Shown here piece after piece: positions 1 to 9,570 of a DNA stretch of 26,612 nucleotides. Source of the stretch: Blattamonas nauphoetae (Eukaryota > Preaxostyla > Oxymonadida). The DNA lies in the NCBI GenBank assembly GCA_033064195.1, contig JARBJD010000644.1:1-26612 (forward strand), in the 5' to 3' direction. Position numbers and translations under genes: made by a program. The notes under the pieces were generated by a model, which saw only the letters and a list, made by a program, of their open reading frames with translations, was not told the DNA's origin and made no database searches. Positions within the stretch are counted from its first letter, which is position 1. Every line of letters starts with the position of its first letter.

Positions 1-1237
1 CTGTCTTCGCTTCTTCTGAAACTTAGCAACAGTCTTGTCAGATCAAGGTGAATCAACAGAATGTTTCCTGGTTTGTATTTCCATAGCATCTGTGCTGTCT
101 GCTGTCTTTGAATGTTCTTCAATTGTTCTTCACAACTGGAGATATACAGTGCTTCAATCTCTCGATTGTTTTGTGCTTGCTGTGGAGTGAACTTGTTCCA
201 GTACGCTCGATGAGGAGTCATGTTGTAGTATTCCACCATCTGATTCATCAATGAATGATGTGCCATTTGTGTCGCATTGTCTTGGAATCCATCTCTGACT
301 GTTCTTATCACTCGATCGACAATCATTGTGTGGTGGCGAACGTAGCATTCTGATCCTTGAAAAACTCTGATGCTTCTCCACTTGTCCAAGCAGCTTCTCC
401 ATCACCACGAATGTTATTCACCTGAACTCCACGATGATTAATCAGGTCATTGATTGCAGTCTTGACTTTGCTCCATGATTTCTCCAGAACAGGAATCACA
501 ACCAGGTATTTAGTGTTGATGTTAATTGCGAAGAGATAGATCTGCAGTACTGTTTTCGAAGTTGGTGATTGGATAAAAACGAGATCAATTTCCCAGGATC
601 CGAACTTGGGAGAAAAGTATGGTCTATCACAATTCTGAGGAACCTTTCTGTCAGATGTCTTCTGTGGATCACCAGTTATTGCTTTGGACATGAACTGCAT
701 TTTTGATCGAAATGGATACACAATTGTCTCCGTTGTTTTAGGAATCATTGGTGGATCAATTCTCATTCTGTCACTTCCTTTCTCTCTCTGAATTGTCCTG
801 GGATGTGCTACACACCATCTGTGATCGTATTCCTCATACCAATCCTGAAATGACCTTCCTCCGAATGGGATTTGTTTAGTGTGAGTCAGAATGAAGTTAA
901 GATCATCGTTCGCAATAGTTTTGTGAATCGAGGCTCGAATAAATGTGTCTCTGTTCATCTTATTTGCATCCAGAATGTGTGAAGTAATGAAGTGTTCCAT
1001 GTGCTTTAGATTATTCATTATTGAGTTCTCAGCTTTGATTTGTTCATCTTCTGAATCATTTCTCTGTTGATGGTCGAACATTCCTTTCATATGTGCCAAT
1101 TTATTGAGAACTTGCTGTGTCGTCGGTTCATTCTGTCTGATCTCCCTCACTGGGTGGTTGAACACGGTTGGTGTGAAGAAGGGATTTCTCTCTATTGGAT
1201 CCTGCATCTGTGAAATTGGTATAATGTCATCATCATC

Positions 1238-1302
<65 letters not shown>

Positions 1303-1492
1303 CATCATCCTCTTCGAACTTCCTCTCCTTCATTGGATATTCATGTTCAAACCCCATTGATTTCAAGTTTCTCTTCAGTCCAGGAATAATTAGATATTCA
1401 GGTGGTTCTATTGCTATTGGTCTTTGCACTGGAATGGGTATTGGTCTTGCCTCTGCAGGGCTTCGAACTCTTGGTGAGAGAATTGGTGTCAC
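1..1492 (-). CDS. Retroviral-type integrase (Polinton INT), partial at window edge
   Basis: Integrases of this family insert the linear element DNA into the host chromosome with a DDE-type catalytic core. On the minus strand the core is visible: a WEIDL block with its aspartate at 584-586, hydrophobic strands after it, and an RGDGEAAW block near 400-415 that fits the second catalytic aspartate. Further integrase-like sequence (VDRVIRTVRD, then an MTPHRAYW block) continues toward position 1, and the gene runs off the window. The N-terminal part is unusual in a long aspartate run encoded by a GAT microsatellite. The gene follows the 99-aa gene closely and has no AT-rich start element of its own, so the two may be co-transcribed. 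It looks broken, with about one interruption. Family call is confident; the exact start is uncertain. Confidence 0.8.
1227..1310. repeat. (CAT/ATC)n microsatellite encoding poly-Asp
   Basis: About 84 bases of nearly pure CAT trinucleotide repeat with a few TTC/CTC variants. Read on the minus strand it encodes roughly 28 acidic residues, almost all aspartate, inside the integrase N-terminal region. It keeps the reading frame, as expected for a trinucleotide expansion. Confidence 0.97.
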
Positions 1493-1522
1493 TTGTTGAT
1501 TGTACTTTCGATGATATTCTTT

Positions 1523-1822
1523 TTACATCTTGTATGCTTTTTCACATCTCCAATCACTAAAACGTTTTCCCAAGAATTCAAAAAGAAACTGTGAGACTAC
1601 TTTTGTTCCATCTGAAATAGTTAAATTAGGAGGTAATCCACCATTGAACCAATCCTCGAAATATGTTTCGTCGTTTGCTACATATTCTCCATGTGAATCA
1701 TAGACATCATATACTGGTAAAGTGTTGGTTCTATTGAACTTGACATTGAATATTTTCTCTTTAGAGTGTTGTGTGCAATTCAGTAACCTATTCACTAATG
1801 CTTTGATTTGTCGTGTGTTCAT
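1523..1822 (-). CDS. Unknown 99-aa protein between integrase and polymerase
   Basis: A 99-residue frame starting MNTRQIKALVNRLL and ending KAYKM, with aromatic and acidic residues in the middle (YFEDWFNGGLPPN). I do not recognise the family. It is probably a real gene because its ATG lies directly behind the T-rich, TAAATG-type element used by other genes of this Polinton, and it sits only 23 bases after the polymerase stop codon, in the same orientation. It has no predicted membrane segment or signal peptide. It could be an accessory factor, or functionally linked to the integrase that follows it on the same strand. Confidence 0.6.
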   Translation of the reverse strand: MNTRQIKALVNRLLNCTQHSKEKIFNVKFNRTNTLPVYDVYDSHGEYVANDETYFEDWFNGGLPPNLTISDGTKVVSQFLFEFLGKRFSDWRCEKAYKM

Positions 1823-1838
1823 TTATTCAAAAATAAAG
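1820..1838 (-). promoter_or_regulatory. T-rich TAAATG start element, 99-aa gene
   Basis: On the minus strand the sequence reads TTTATTTTTGAATAAATG, ending in the start codon. It matches the shared element seen before most genes of this Polinton. Confidence 0.6.
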
Positions 1839-1845
1839 TTTGTGT

Positions 1846-3354
1846 TTATTCAATATTATAATCAGTAGCTTTCAGTCCATGAATGAATGGATGACACGAT
1901 TCATTTTCAAGTACAATTGCCTTCAGATGGATTCCACTGAGACTGAGTTTCTGTTGTTGTATTTTCGCAATCTCAAATCCATTTATATTCTCTTCGCTCA
2001 CGATTCTTCTTGTCTGGAACGCATCATTCTGATGCTTGAACCGTTTTACGGTGAAGTTCAATGTGGTTGTCACAGTTTTCTCTCCGTTTAGGCACTTCAC
2101 ATAATCGTCACTCGTGATGTTTGTTTTCTTCAGAGACACTCCTTTGATTTTGCATTTCTCATCGAGAGAGTAACACTTGGGTGCAAGGCAGATCATCTGT
2201 TCACCTTCCTTTTCAATTGCTAATCCCAACAGCTTCTTCTCATCATCAACTCCTTTTTCAGGATTGGGAAACCATTCGTATTTGTGGGCATCATAGAATT
2301 CTTTGTCAGCAATCACGTGTTCAAATTGTTGATGAATTCCAGCATTCGGATCTCCACTAATAGCCCAGTATGCAGAGTCAGTATCTCCCTCACAAAAGTG
2401 AATCTTGTTCATGTCTAGGCATTTGTACATGAAGTTGTAGATGAAATTCAGATACCAGAACTTGGCATTGTCGAGTGTGAATACTGCTTCTTGCAAACAT
2501 GTTTTGCATGATGCTTTCTCTCTGTCTTCAATCACAATGTAATTGTCCTCATTGATCTCTCTGGTCGCCACGAATCCTTTCATCATCTGTTTCAAGTATG
2601 TTCTCTTCTCATTGCAGATTGTGATTGAGTTGTACTTCTCAGTGTTCATTCCATCGTATCCGTAACTTCCATTCAAGTTGGTCTTACAGAATTGTTCCTT
2701 TCCCTTGTTTCCAACCTTCATTGCTTCTATTCGATCATTCATGAATGAGGTCACGAATGGTTCAAATCCAGCATGTCTCGAGAATACCATCACACTCTTT
2801 ACATCATCAATATTGAAGTGGCAGTAGTCGATGAGGAACCACAGATAGTATGTCGAAAAGAACATATACTGATCGTGTGTGCTCAAGAGCTGAGTTAATT
2901 TCCGTTGTTTGTCATCAGTCTTCAATCCATGCTTCTTCATCAACGAGTATGTCTTCTCTCCAATGTTCTCTTCTGTCGTATTGACCACAATGTTTCTGAA
3001 GATTGGTGGGAAGTTAATGAAGTCATTTATGTACTTTTCATCGATATGTCCCTTCAATTCTGCAACGAACAATGTCTTCTGATTCTTGTTCTCGATGATC
3101 TCCCGACATTCTTTATCTCCTGTTGCCGTGAACAAGCATCTTCCTGGCATGTACATTCTGTGTTTCGTGTATGGATTGTTCTTGTTCTTGATTGATGAGA
3201 AAGCACTTGGATATAGTGAATTGAAATCAACACCACAGACATGAGTCATGATGTGTTCAGTATCTATTGATTTGACTTTTCCGTCTTCGTATGTGAAGTG
3301 ATTGATTGGCAGGCATCTGAGTGGTGGCATCAAAACAGGTAAAACTGACATCAA
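1846..3354 (-). CDS. Protein-primed DNA polymerase B, polymerase domain part
   Basis: This 502-codon frame carries the polymerase (palm/thumb) motifs of family B. Motif A is GVDFNSLYPS at residues 41-50. Motif B is KTNLNGSYG around 224-232. Motif C is GDTDS at 323-327, the metal-binding pair. A KCY/KIKG-type lysine block follows near 393-405. A CxxC pair (283-286) lies in the region between motifs B and C. It synthesises the element's DNA from a protein primer. The first 15 or so codons of the frame come from the inserted MITE (3310-3830), which separates this part from the exonuclease part at 3815-6802. The stop TAA is followed 23 bases later by the next gene's ATG. Polymerase identity is certain. 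Confidence 0.95.
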   Translation of the reverse strand: MMSVLPVLMPPLRCLPINHFTYEDGKVKSIDTEHIMTHVCGVDFNSLYPSAFSSIKNKNNPYTKHRMYMPGRCLFTATGDKECREIIENKNQKTLFVAELKGHIDEKYINDFINFPPIFRNIVVNTTEENIGEKTYSLMKKHGLKTDDKQRKLTQLLSTHDQYMFFSTYYLWFLIDYCHFNIDDVKSVMVFSRHAGFEPFVTSFMNDRIEAMKVGNKGKEQFCKTNLNGSYGYDGMNTEKYNSITICNEKRTYLKQMMKGFVATREINEDNYIVIEDREKASCKTCLQEAVFTLDNAKFWYLNFIYNFMYKCLDMNKIHFCEGDTDSAYWAISGDPNAGIHQQFEHVIADKEFYDAHKYEWFPNPEKGVDDEKKLLGLAIEKEGEQMICLAPKCYSLDEKCKIKGVSLKKTNITSDDYVKCLNGEKTVTTTLNFTVKRFKHQNDAFQTRRIVSEENINGFEIAKIQQQKLSLSGIHLKAIVLENESCHPFIHGLKATDYNIE

Positions 3355-3830
3355 TTGATGTCAGTCCCCAAATTTTAACTGAGATCAAATCTCAACTCTT
3401 TTTCTTTGAGATTTTCACATTATCACTTCATCTATGATGTTCAATTCACTTCTTGTTTTCACATATTACTCTTCTATCGTTCAGTTAGCTCTTATTTCCC
3501 AAAAACACACACGATCAAATTCACCAACATTTCTATTTTCGATGTATTCCCTTCATTGACTAAAATCAGTGAGTAAATCCCATCAAATTACGCATACTAA
3601 CGCATTTGCGATTTGTTTTTGTGATTTTTGAGTAAGAACTGACGAAATCATCAGAACCCAAAGTTCGCATTTTCATCATCTATGAAGTGACCATTTTCCT
3701 TTTTACTCTTTTTTCCATTCAAATATCATATATAAGAAGACTTTTTTGAAATGAAAGAAACGAAATGGTATTGTAGGTATTTGGTGACATCAGATCCGAC
3801 TGGGATCACTGGGATCAAATCAGAAGCCTG
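3310..3830. mobile_element. 521-bp hAT-like MITE inserted in polymerase B
   Basis: A clean insertion: the 8-bp direct repeat TTGATTGG lies immediately outside both ends (3302-3309 and 3831-3838). The element begins CAGGCATCTGA and ends with the inverse of CAGGCTTCTGA, a terminal inverted repeat of 10 matches in 11. A TGATGTCA motif recurs inside each end, 40-55 bases in. There is no coding frame inside, so it is non-autonomous. The 8-bp duplication and CAGG termini fit hAT elements; other superfamilies with 8-bp duplications are not excluded. It inserted after the Polinton polymerase gene was in place. Confidence 0.85.
3344..3365. repeat. 22-bp perfect palindrome in the MITE
   Basis: ACTGACATCAA followed by its exact reverse complement, with no spacer, lies 35 bp inside the left end of the MITE. 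Its half contains the TGATGTCA motif that also occurs near the other end, so it may be a transposase-binding site. Confidence 0.9.
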
Positions 3831-6802
3831 TTGATTGGTGTCACATCTTTGATGTTCTGTCGATGTTGAACATTCGATAATCCACCAGTCACTGCTGCTC
3901 TCAGTTTGTGATATGTTTGCTCATGTGTCAGAGTCATTGGTAGTGATTTCCAGATACAGTACTTCTTGAGTTGAATCCTCAATCGTGTGAGATGTTCATC
4001 ATGGTCTGACTTGTAAGTGTTGCAGTAAGCACAGCAGATCTTCACGTTCTCTTTTGAATGTCCTTTTGCATTGTCGATTCTATCCAGTGTTGGTCGTACT
4101 GCTTGTGAGAAGTGACTCTTGCAGATGTAGCACACTCTCTTGCACTGTTGAACAAACCAATCATAGTCTGCTTCAGTGACATTTTTATCAGTACTGCGAT
4201 GAGCTTTCTGGTCTTGATAAATGTACGATGCAACTTTGTACTTCCAGTATTGCTTGGTGATTTTTATTTCACCAGATTGATCCACTCCATTGAAATCATC
4301 ATCGATATCAAAGTCTTTGTAGGCACACGCATATTTGATTGCAGAAGCATTCGCTGACAGTGAGAGATTGTGCAACATGTCCACTTTGTATTGGAAGTTC
4401 AGAGCAATCAAATTGTCAAGTGGTGCAATCATGCATTCGACATCTCTGATGTTGTAGAATTTCAGGTATTCCCAACGGTTCTTGAATCCTTGTTTGTTCC
4501 AATCGTGAAGGTAAAGTTGGTAATCGGTGTCGGACATTTCACTATTGTTCAGACTGGAATAGAATTCATATTTGGAGAATGGTTCTTGTTTGCTCAGCAC
4601 TGTATCGTAGTCTGATGAATCAAATGATTCGTAGGCAAAGAATGATTTCTGAAGTGTGGTCTTGCCATTGCAAGGCGTCGAGCTCTCGGCGAGAGTGTTT
4701 CCTCCGAAGGCTTTGACTGCATTATCCAATGTCATTGGTCCTGTGTACGACATCATGTCAATGAATCGAAGTACTTGTTGGGTTTTCTCGTGTCTGATCA
4801 GTACTTGTTTATACTTCGTTGTGGATCCAAGAAAGCTAACCACTTTCCAATCCTTGTCAACGAGATCACGGAAGATGAGGTTTATGTCAAATCTGGAACT
4901 GTTGAACCCAATCATACTGACTTCATTCTGAGAGGGTATTTCTGGATCTTCATAGTGGTTGTCCTCTCGAACTGTCTCAGGGTATTTGAAGAGTTCTCTG
5001 ATCCATTGCTTCACAAAGTCCTTTCCATCTCGAAGATCATAATAGATTGACTTCACATCTGATTTTGTCTTAATTGATGATGCAACGGAGAGAGGCTTCA
5101 GATGAGAAATCAACTGAGTATTGTCATCAGAGAATAGATTTTCAAGAATGAGATCTTCCATCGTTTTGAAATCGTACGTGATGTAGTACTGCGTTGGTTT
5201 GAACTCGTCTTGTCTCTTATGTGCCATCAGAAATTCATAAGTTCTATTGTTGAGGATATGTGGAACATATGGTCTTGGTGTTTTGTCAAGAGTGATCTTC
5301 TTCACATGTTTTCCATCAAGTTCTTTGCACTCTTTGAGATGTTTCTCGTAGTATGTCTTGAAGTGAGAATCCTTGACTTGGAATCCTCTTGACTGACAGT
5401 AAGGACAGAGTTTGTATCCAGTGATTTTCTCAGGATCAACAATGAACATCACATGAACGAGAGTGGCTGTAAGTGGAATCATCAGGATGGGAAGAACACG
5501 AGCATCATCATTTTCGTTGACATACGATTGACTTAGGAAGTACCGTTTCTTGTCTTCATCATATTCATAAATGTGAACTGTGATGTTGTGTCTAATCATT
5601 TCTTTCTCCAAATCACAAGCGATATCAAATCCAGGATATTTTCGTAAATGTTCAGAAAGTTGATGTGGCTTCAAGTGGGTCAGATTCTTCGATTCTGCGA
5701 ACAATCTTTTTGCTTCAACGTTTCTCATATTAATTGATATCTTCTTTCCAGGAACTTCAGGAAGAGTGAGGAACGATAGTGCTTGAAAGAAACAAATGTT
5801 GAACTCAGAATCGATGTACCGAACGTTTCTCGTTTTGATGTGTTCAGTGAGAATTGCGTTAGCTTTTCCTGCAACTGGAAATCGATAGACTGCAACCAAA
5901 ATGGAGTGGAATGCTATGTACATTGTCTTCGTATCCATCAGTGTTCTCTCTTGTGATTCTTTGATCAGATTGATTGCATATTTTGAATACTCATTAATAT
6001 CTCCAGTACTTCGGATCACTGTCGGAAAACTCTTTGACGTGTTCTCCAATTCTGGTCTGAAGTCATTGTAAGTTGTCTCATCTTTGTCTTTTCTCTCGAT
6101 GATCTTTCCAAAGTCAATACTAATCTTGAATGGATGGTCTTTCTCTTTGTCGAACACTGCTTTGATGAAGGTTGTGATTTCTTCAACATTTTTCAGATGA
6201 TTGTGGAAGTACAGTTGATATGGTTTTCCATTGTCTTCAACCTTCTCAACCTCATTCTTTTTGAACTTCCTTCGTGCATTCATGAGACATTCATTGAATG
6301 CTGCTTTGTCACGTGGTTCAGCGAGTAATATGCATTCTTCAAATCCATCAAAGGTCTGCACTTCTCTCTTTTCCATTTGTTCATTTTTCTTTTGAATGAT
6401 CAATAGATTCTTCATCCAATGATCCATCAGTTTCTCTTCAATTGATTTCAGCTTCCACGTCATTCTGAACACTTGCTTTTTCAGTTCATCTTTGTTCACT
6501 CTTGGATTTGCTTTCATGTTCTCAACAATCATTCGGTGAGCAAGTCGATCTTCTGACGCCATCTGTTGTCGAAGTTTAACTTGTTCAATAAAATCTGGAA
6601 TGAGATTGAGATCGAGATTCTTTGTTGGATGTGGAAACTCGAGATCTGTGTGTTGAAGCATATTCAGAAGAAATGAACGATGATGTTGATAATTTTTACA
6701 TTCAGGATTGTACGTTCGACCATCAAGAAAGTGAAATTGTGTGTTCGGAAAGAGGTCTCGAATTTCTTGAATTCTATTTTTGATTGGTTTTAGCAGTGCC
6801 AT
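3815..6802 (-). CDS. Protein-primed DNA polymerase B, N-terminal, OTU-like, exonuclease and HNH part
   Basis: A 995-codon frame. Residues 1-325 are unrecognised and could hold the terminal-protein primer region. Residues 331-454 resemble an OTU-type cysteine protease: a block NICFFQAL with Cys337 and a later LVHVMFIVD with His450. A zinc knuckle follows (Cys466, Cys469, His488, Cys492). The 3'-5' exonuclease has motif I YDFKTME (Asp544), motif II GFNSSRFD (634-639) and motif III YNIRD (783-787). Residues 891-931 form an HNH-type zinc module: CYIC, TLDRIDN, GH, ENV, CC..CN..K. TGGLSNVQHR (972-981) is the pre-motif-A linker typical of Polinton polymerases. The frame ends a few codons inside the MITE. 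The start at 6802 is supported by an AT-rich element ending TAAATG. Polymerase call is certain, OTU call is moderate. Confidence 0.93.
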   Translation of the reverse strand: MALLKPIKNRIQEIRDLFPNTQFHFLDGRTYNPECKNYQHHRSFLLNMLQHTDLEFPHPTKNLDLNLIPDFIEQVKLRQQMASEDRLAHRMIVENMKANPRVNKDELKKQVFRMTWKLKSIEEKLMDHWMKNLLIIQKKNEQMEKREVQTFDGFEECILLAEPRDKAAFNECLMNARRKFKKNEVEKVEDNGKPYQLYFHNHLKNVEEITTFIKAVFDKEKDHPFKISIDFGKIIERKDKDETTYNDFRPELENTSKSFPTVIRSTGDINEYSKYAINLIKESQERTLMDTKTMYIAFHSILVAVYRFPVAGKANAILTEHIKTRNVRYIDSEFNICFFQALSFLTLPEVPGKKISINMRNVEAKRLFAESKNLTHLKPHQLSEHLRKYPGFDIACDLEKEMIRHNITVHIYEYDEDKKRYFLSQSYVNENDDARVLPILMIPLTATLVHVMFIVDPEKITGYKLCPYCQSRGFQVKDSHFKTYYEKHLKECKELDGKHVKKITLDKTPRPYVPHILNNRTYEFLMAHKRQDEFKPTQYYITYDFKTMEDLILENLFSDDNTQLISHLKPLSVASSIKTKSDVKSIYYDLRDGKDFVKQWIRELFKYPETVREDNHYEDPEIPSQNEVSMIGFNSSRFDINLIFRDLVDKDWKVVSFLGSTTKYKQVLIRHEKTQQVLRFIDMMSYTGPMTLDNAVKAFGGNTLAESSTPCNGKTTLQKSFFAYESFDSSDYDTVLSKQEPFSKYEFYSSLNNSEMSDTDYQLYLHDWNKQGFKNRWEYLKFYNIRDVECMIAPLDNLIALNFQYKVDMLHNLSLSANASAIKYACAYKDFDIDDDFNGVDQSGEIKITKQYWKYKVASYIYQDQKAHRSTDKNVTEADYDWFVQQCKRVCYICKSHFSQAVRPTLDRIDNAKGHSKENVKICCAYCNTYKSDHDEHLTRLRIQLKKYCIWKSLPMTLTHEQTYHKLRAAVTGGLSNVQHRQNIKDVTPINRLLI

Positions 6803-6820
6803 TTACTACAAAATAAAAAA
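6800..6820 (-). promoter_or_regulatory. T-rich TAAATG start element, polymerase B
   Basis: The minus strand reads TTTTTTATTTTGTAGTAAATG, ending in the polymerase start codon. It lies in the 43-base gap after the 129-aa gene. Confidence 0.65.
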
Positions 6821-6845
6821 TCAGAAAATAAAAAAAGTTGAGCGT

Positions 6846-7235
6846 TTATTTCTGTTTTCTCAGATGGGGCTTTTTCATAGCAGTTCGCCATGCATCAAGT
6901 CTAATTCTGAACACTTCACTTCCGCCAATCTCTCGATATGTGAATGGAACCAGAACTTTCGTGTACTCACCAACGAGTTCACAATTGTATTTCTTCAGTT
7001 CATTTTCGACGAATGATTGAGTGTAGTGTCGACGTTTTGACAAGTGAGGTCTGTTTCCTTGATTCCACAACTTTGGTTTTATCCTCCATTCAACTCCCTC
7101 ATGAACATACGTCACCGGCACATTATTTCTGACATACTCAGAGACCAGCGTACAGTTCTCTTCTCTCATTGATTCAATTAATGCTTGTTCTGAACATACT
7201 CGACGTCTTTCCTTGTACATCGCAGTTGGATTCAT
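6846..7235 (-). CDS. 129-aa repeat-domain protein, straddles the terminal-repeat boundary
   Basis: The protein is built of two related units of about 50 residues (18-66 and 75-126). The shared pattern is a helix with ES or EN, then NC(T/E)LV(S/G)EY, a P.TY turn, a hydrophobic strand with W, and a PHL ending. The same units occur in the 197-aa gene at 10557-11150. The layout recalls repeated DNA-binding treble-clef-type modules of large viruses and phages, but the usual cysteines are missing, so this is only a resemblance. It lies upstream of polymerase B on the same strand, 43 bases away. Its first 47 codons lie within the inverted-repeat arm and its remainder in single-copy DNA, so a shortened copy exists at 18156. 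It looks whole here. The start is fixed by a TAAATG element. Confidence 0.75.
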   Translation of the reverse strand: MNPTAMYKERRRVCSEQALIESMREENCTLVSEYVRNNVPVTYVHEGVEWRIKPKLWNQGNRPHLSKRRHYTQSFVENELKKYNCELVGEYTKVLVPFTYREIGGSEVFRIRLDAWRTAMKKPHLRKQK

Positions 7236-7258
7236 TTAATACAAATTAAAAAATTCAA
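7233..7258 (-). promoter_or_regulatory. T-rich TAAATG start element, 129-aa gene
   Basis: The minus strand reads TTTTTTAATTTGTATTAAATG at the start codon. An identical 21-base string precedes the partner gene in the other arm (18156). Confidence 0.65.
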
Positions 7259-8944
7259 AAATGAAAATTCTTTCATTGATTTCTCAGTTTTGGATTTTTC
7301 GTTGAAATCGAGGATCAATGGGTTCGATCACTCATTTCTCAAGAGTGTTTGTTTCGTTCCGATTCTTCGCGTTTCGGAATCTCCTGAAGTTGGAGATCAT
7401 GATCGTATGCTTTGTTTTTTGGATTTTCCGAACTTTTACAGAGTTATGCGGAGTTTCAGGATCGTCATCAGATCTCGGTACATTTACGTAAAAACGAGTA
7501 TGCCACTCTCCTTTTCTTCTTTTTTCAGCTCTGTTTCACTCGGTTTTGATAAAACTTTCACTTCATTTTCACTAGTTATTGTTTCATTTTTGACCTCACT
7601 TCAGTCTTCATTTTTTCGTTGTTTATCCATAATATCCACTTCATTCATGTTTCTTTCAACTAAACTTTTTCTCAAATTCAACACACTAATTCTCGTTTAC
7701 TGAGTTTTCCGGACTTTTGCAGAGATCCGCCATTCAACGGCTCACTTCATATCTCGGTATTTTTCCGGAAAATCCAACATTTCACGAACATTTTTGAATC
7801 ATTTTTGTTGTATTTAAGAGAGAAAAACCTGAACACAGACCTAATTTTCACTATTAGTGTCACATTTCACACCGTTTTCACGATCGTCAATTTCCCTCTC
7901 AGTTTCATACTTGCCCGTTTCATTGTTGGTTGTTTCGCTTTCTTGTACTCTGTTTTTGTGAAAACAGTGATGAAAAGTTGACTAAAATGATGTGCTAGTG
8001 AAGTGAGAACGGCCCACAAAATGGAAGTGATATGAGCAAAATGAAGAGGAATGATGAACTAATTCGAGGTGAAATGGGGAGCAAAAGTGATGAAATGAAA
8101 GGGACTACAGTCGGTTTTGAAGTGACAAAAACGGTCAAAAGTTGAGAAGTGAAAACATGAAAAAGTGACTTTATGGGAGAACTATCCGACAAAATCTCCT
8201 CAAAATTCAGGCACACCTTACTCAGACCGTGAGAAAGAAGGATTTGCGACGAAATTCAGATCAAAAAATCCATAGTGTCAAAATGTTGGTGCAAATGTGT
8301 CGTCAGAGGTGTGATCGAAGAACCAACAAAATGAAACTAAGGAAATGCGCTATACGTCTCGCGTTGACTTATGTTCGTTAAAATGATGCAATAACGGAGT
8401 AAATGAAGTGAAAGTAGTGAAATGTGAAAATTCATGAAAAAGTGTCCGAATGTAGAGGTGTCAAAAGTTTTCAGAGATGAATGACACAAAAAGACGCCAA
8501 CTTGCGTTTTCACACCCAAAAACACCATAAAACGACGAAAAGTGATCAAAAGGACATAGTCCCGAACGTCCATACCTTTTCTGAAAAAATCTCAAAAAAC
8601 GCGAAAAAACCTCAATGGGTCGGATCAAACCAAAAATCTCAGAAGTGTTTTTTATCGAAAATCCTACCTTTCAAAATGATTTCCGTCACAATCAAACGTG
8701 TTTGAACACAATTTGAGCCATAAAGCAGTTCATAGTAGCAAAATCGGAACATCGACTTTTTTGGTCACTTTTTGGACCAAAGTTCGGTACACAGTTCGAC
8801 GAATTCTCAACCGATTTTCATCAGGATTGTCTTGATCGAGGACCGACAGTGTCCCGAGATTTTAGTATTTTTTTCAGAATTTTTCGAAATGGTTATCATG
8901 TTGGATTTCAGTGATTTGTGGTCAAAAATAGATTTTCAGTGTTT
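7236..8944. other. Non-coding part of left terminal repeat
   Basis: About 1.7 kb with no frame that is shared with the equivalent part of the other arm, although the nucleotides are well conserved between arms. Short frames on either strand here are not conserved and are judged spurious. It contains two dispersed copies of a 33-34 base repeat around 7412-7445 and 7694-7726, matching the pair at 17665 and 17946 in the other arm. It may hold replication or packaging signals; nothing in the sequence proves that. Confidence 0.6.
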
Positions 8945-9538
8945 TCATGACCTATCATGGTACTTTCTCAAGTGAGGACGGTCTCCAAAATACAACCAAT
9001 TGTCCAAGCGAACGTAAAACTCGTTCTTTGTTCGTAAATCACGATATTTGAATGGCTCAAGTACCTTTGTGTATGTTCCAATGAGTTCACAATTCTCTTT
9101 TTTCAATTCATTTTCAACAAACGATTGTGTGTAATGTTTTCGTTGACAATTATGAGCTCGATATCATTTCATCCATTTCGATGGAATCACTTTCCATTCG
9201 ATTCCTTCGTACCGGTATGTGACAAGTGAATCAGCATACTTGTATTCAGAAATGAGTTCACAATTTTCATTTTTCATTGATTCGAGAAACTTTGCTTTCG
9301 TACAACAATTGGATACTTGAATGTACCTCTCGCGATTCAGATGTGGTCTGTATCCTTTGACGAAATTATTGACGTACGCTCGATAAATGTCATCTGGTTT
9401 GTCTTCGTGAAAATATTCGAAAGTACTCGCCGTGAGATATGTTGTTCCTTGTCGATTGAGAGTTGGTGGTGATTTCATAATCAATTTTTCTTTCTCCAAA
9501 ATTTCTAGTAGTTGAGTTGGTGTCAAGACAGAGCTCAT
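8945..9538 (-). pseudogene. Left-arm copy of the terminal-repeat gene
   Basis: This is the counterpart of the 197-aa gene at 10557-11150, read outward from the inverted-repeat axis. It opens MSSVLTPTQLLEIL and carries the same units (KNENCELISEY, PSKWMK and so on). The first two thirds differ from the other copy at roughly a quarter of residues by hand count, while the last third is nearly identical at the nucleotide level. It looks broken, with about one interruption. The start is fixed by the T-rich element directly upstream. Its function is unknown; the repeat architecture is that of the 129-aa neighbour. Confidence 0.7.
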
Positions 9539-9570
9539 TTTATCCAAATTAAAAAATTGAATAAAAAAAG
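9536..9570 (-). promoter_or_regulatory. T-rich start element, left-arm terminal-repeat gene
   Basis: The minus strand reads TTCAATTTTTTAATTTGG followed by ATAAAATG. The same string stands before the right-arm gene at 10557. Confidence 0.55.

Noticed and set aside
1104-1499. 131-codon plus-strand frame with a poly-serine run
   Set aside because: It is the antisense reading of the integrase aspartate microsatellite, with no start element.
3344-3365. CRISPR-like or terminator hairpin
   Set aside because: Single palindrome within a defined MITE, no spaced repeats and no gene end beside it.
7290-7703. 137-codon plus-strand frame in the left terminal repeat, rich in Phe and Ser
   Set aside because: No equivalent frame in the other arm, low-complexity composition and no T-rich start element.
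8337-8573. 78-codon frame and its 61-codon counterpart at 11521-11706
   Set aside because: Similar only because the DNA is repeated; lengths differ, one end is set by the transposon insertion, and no start element precedes them.
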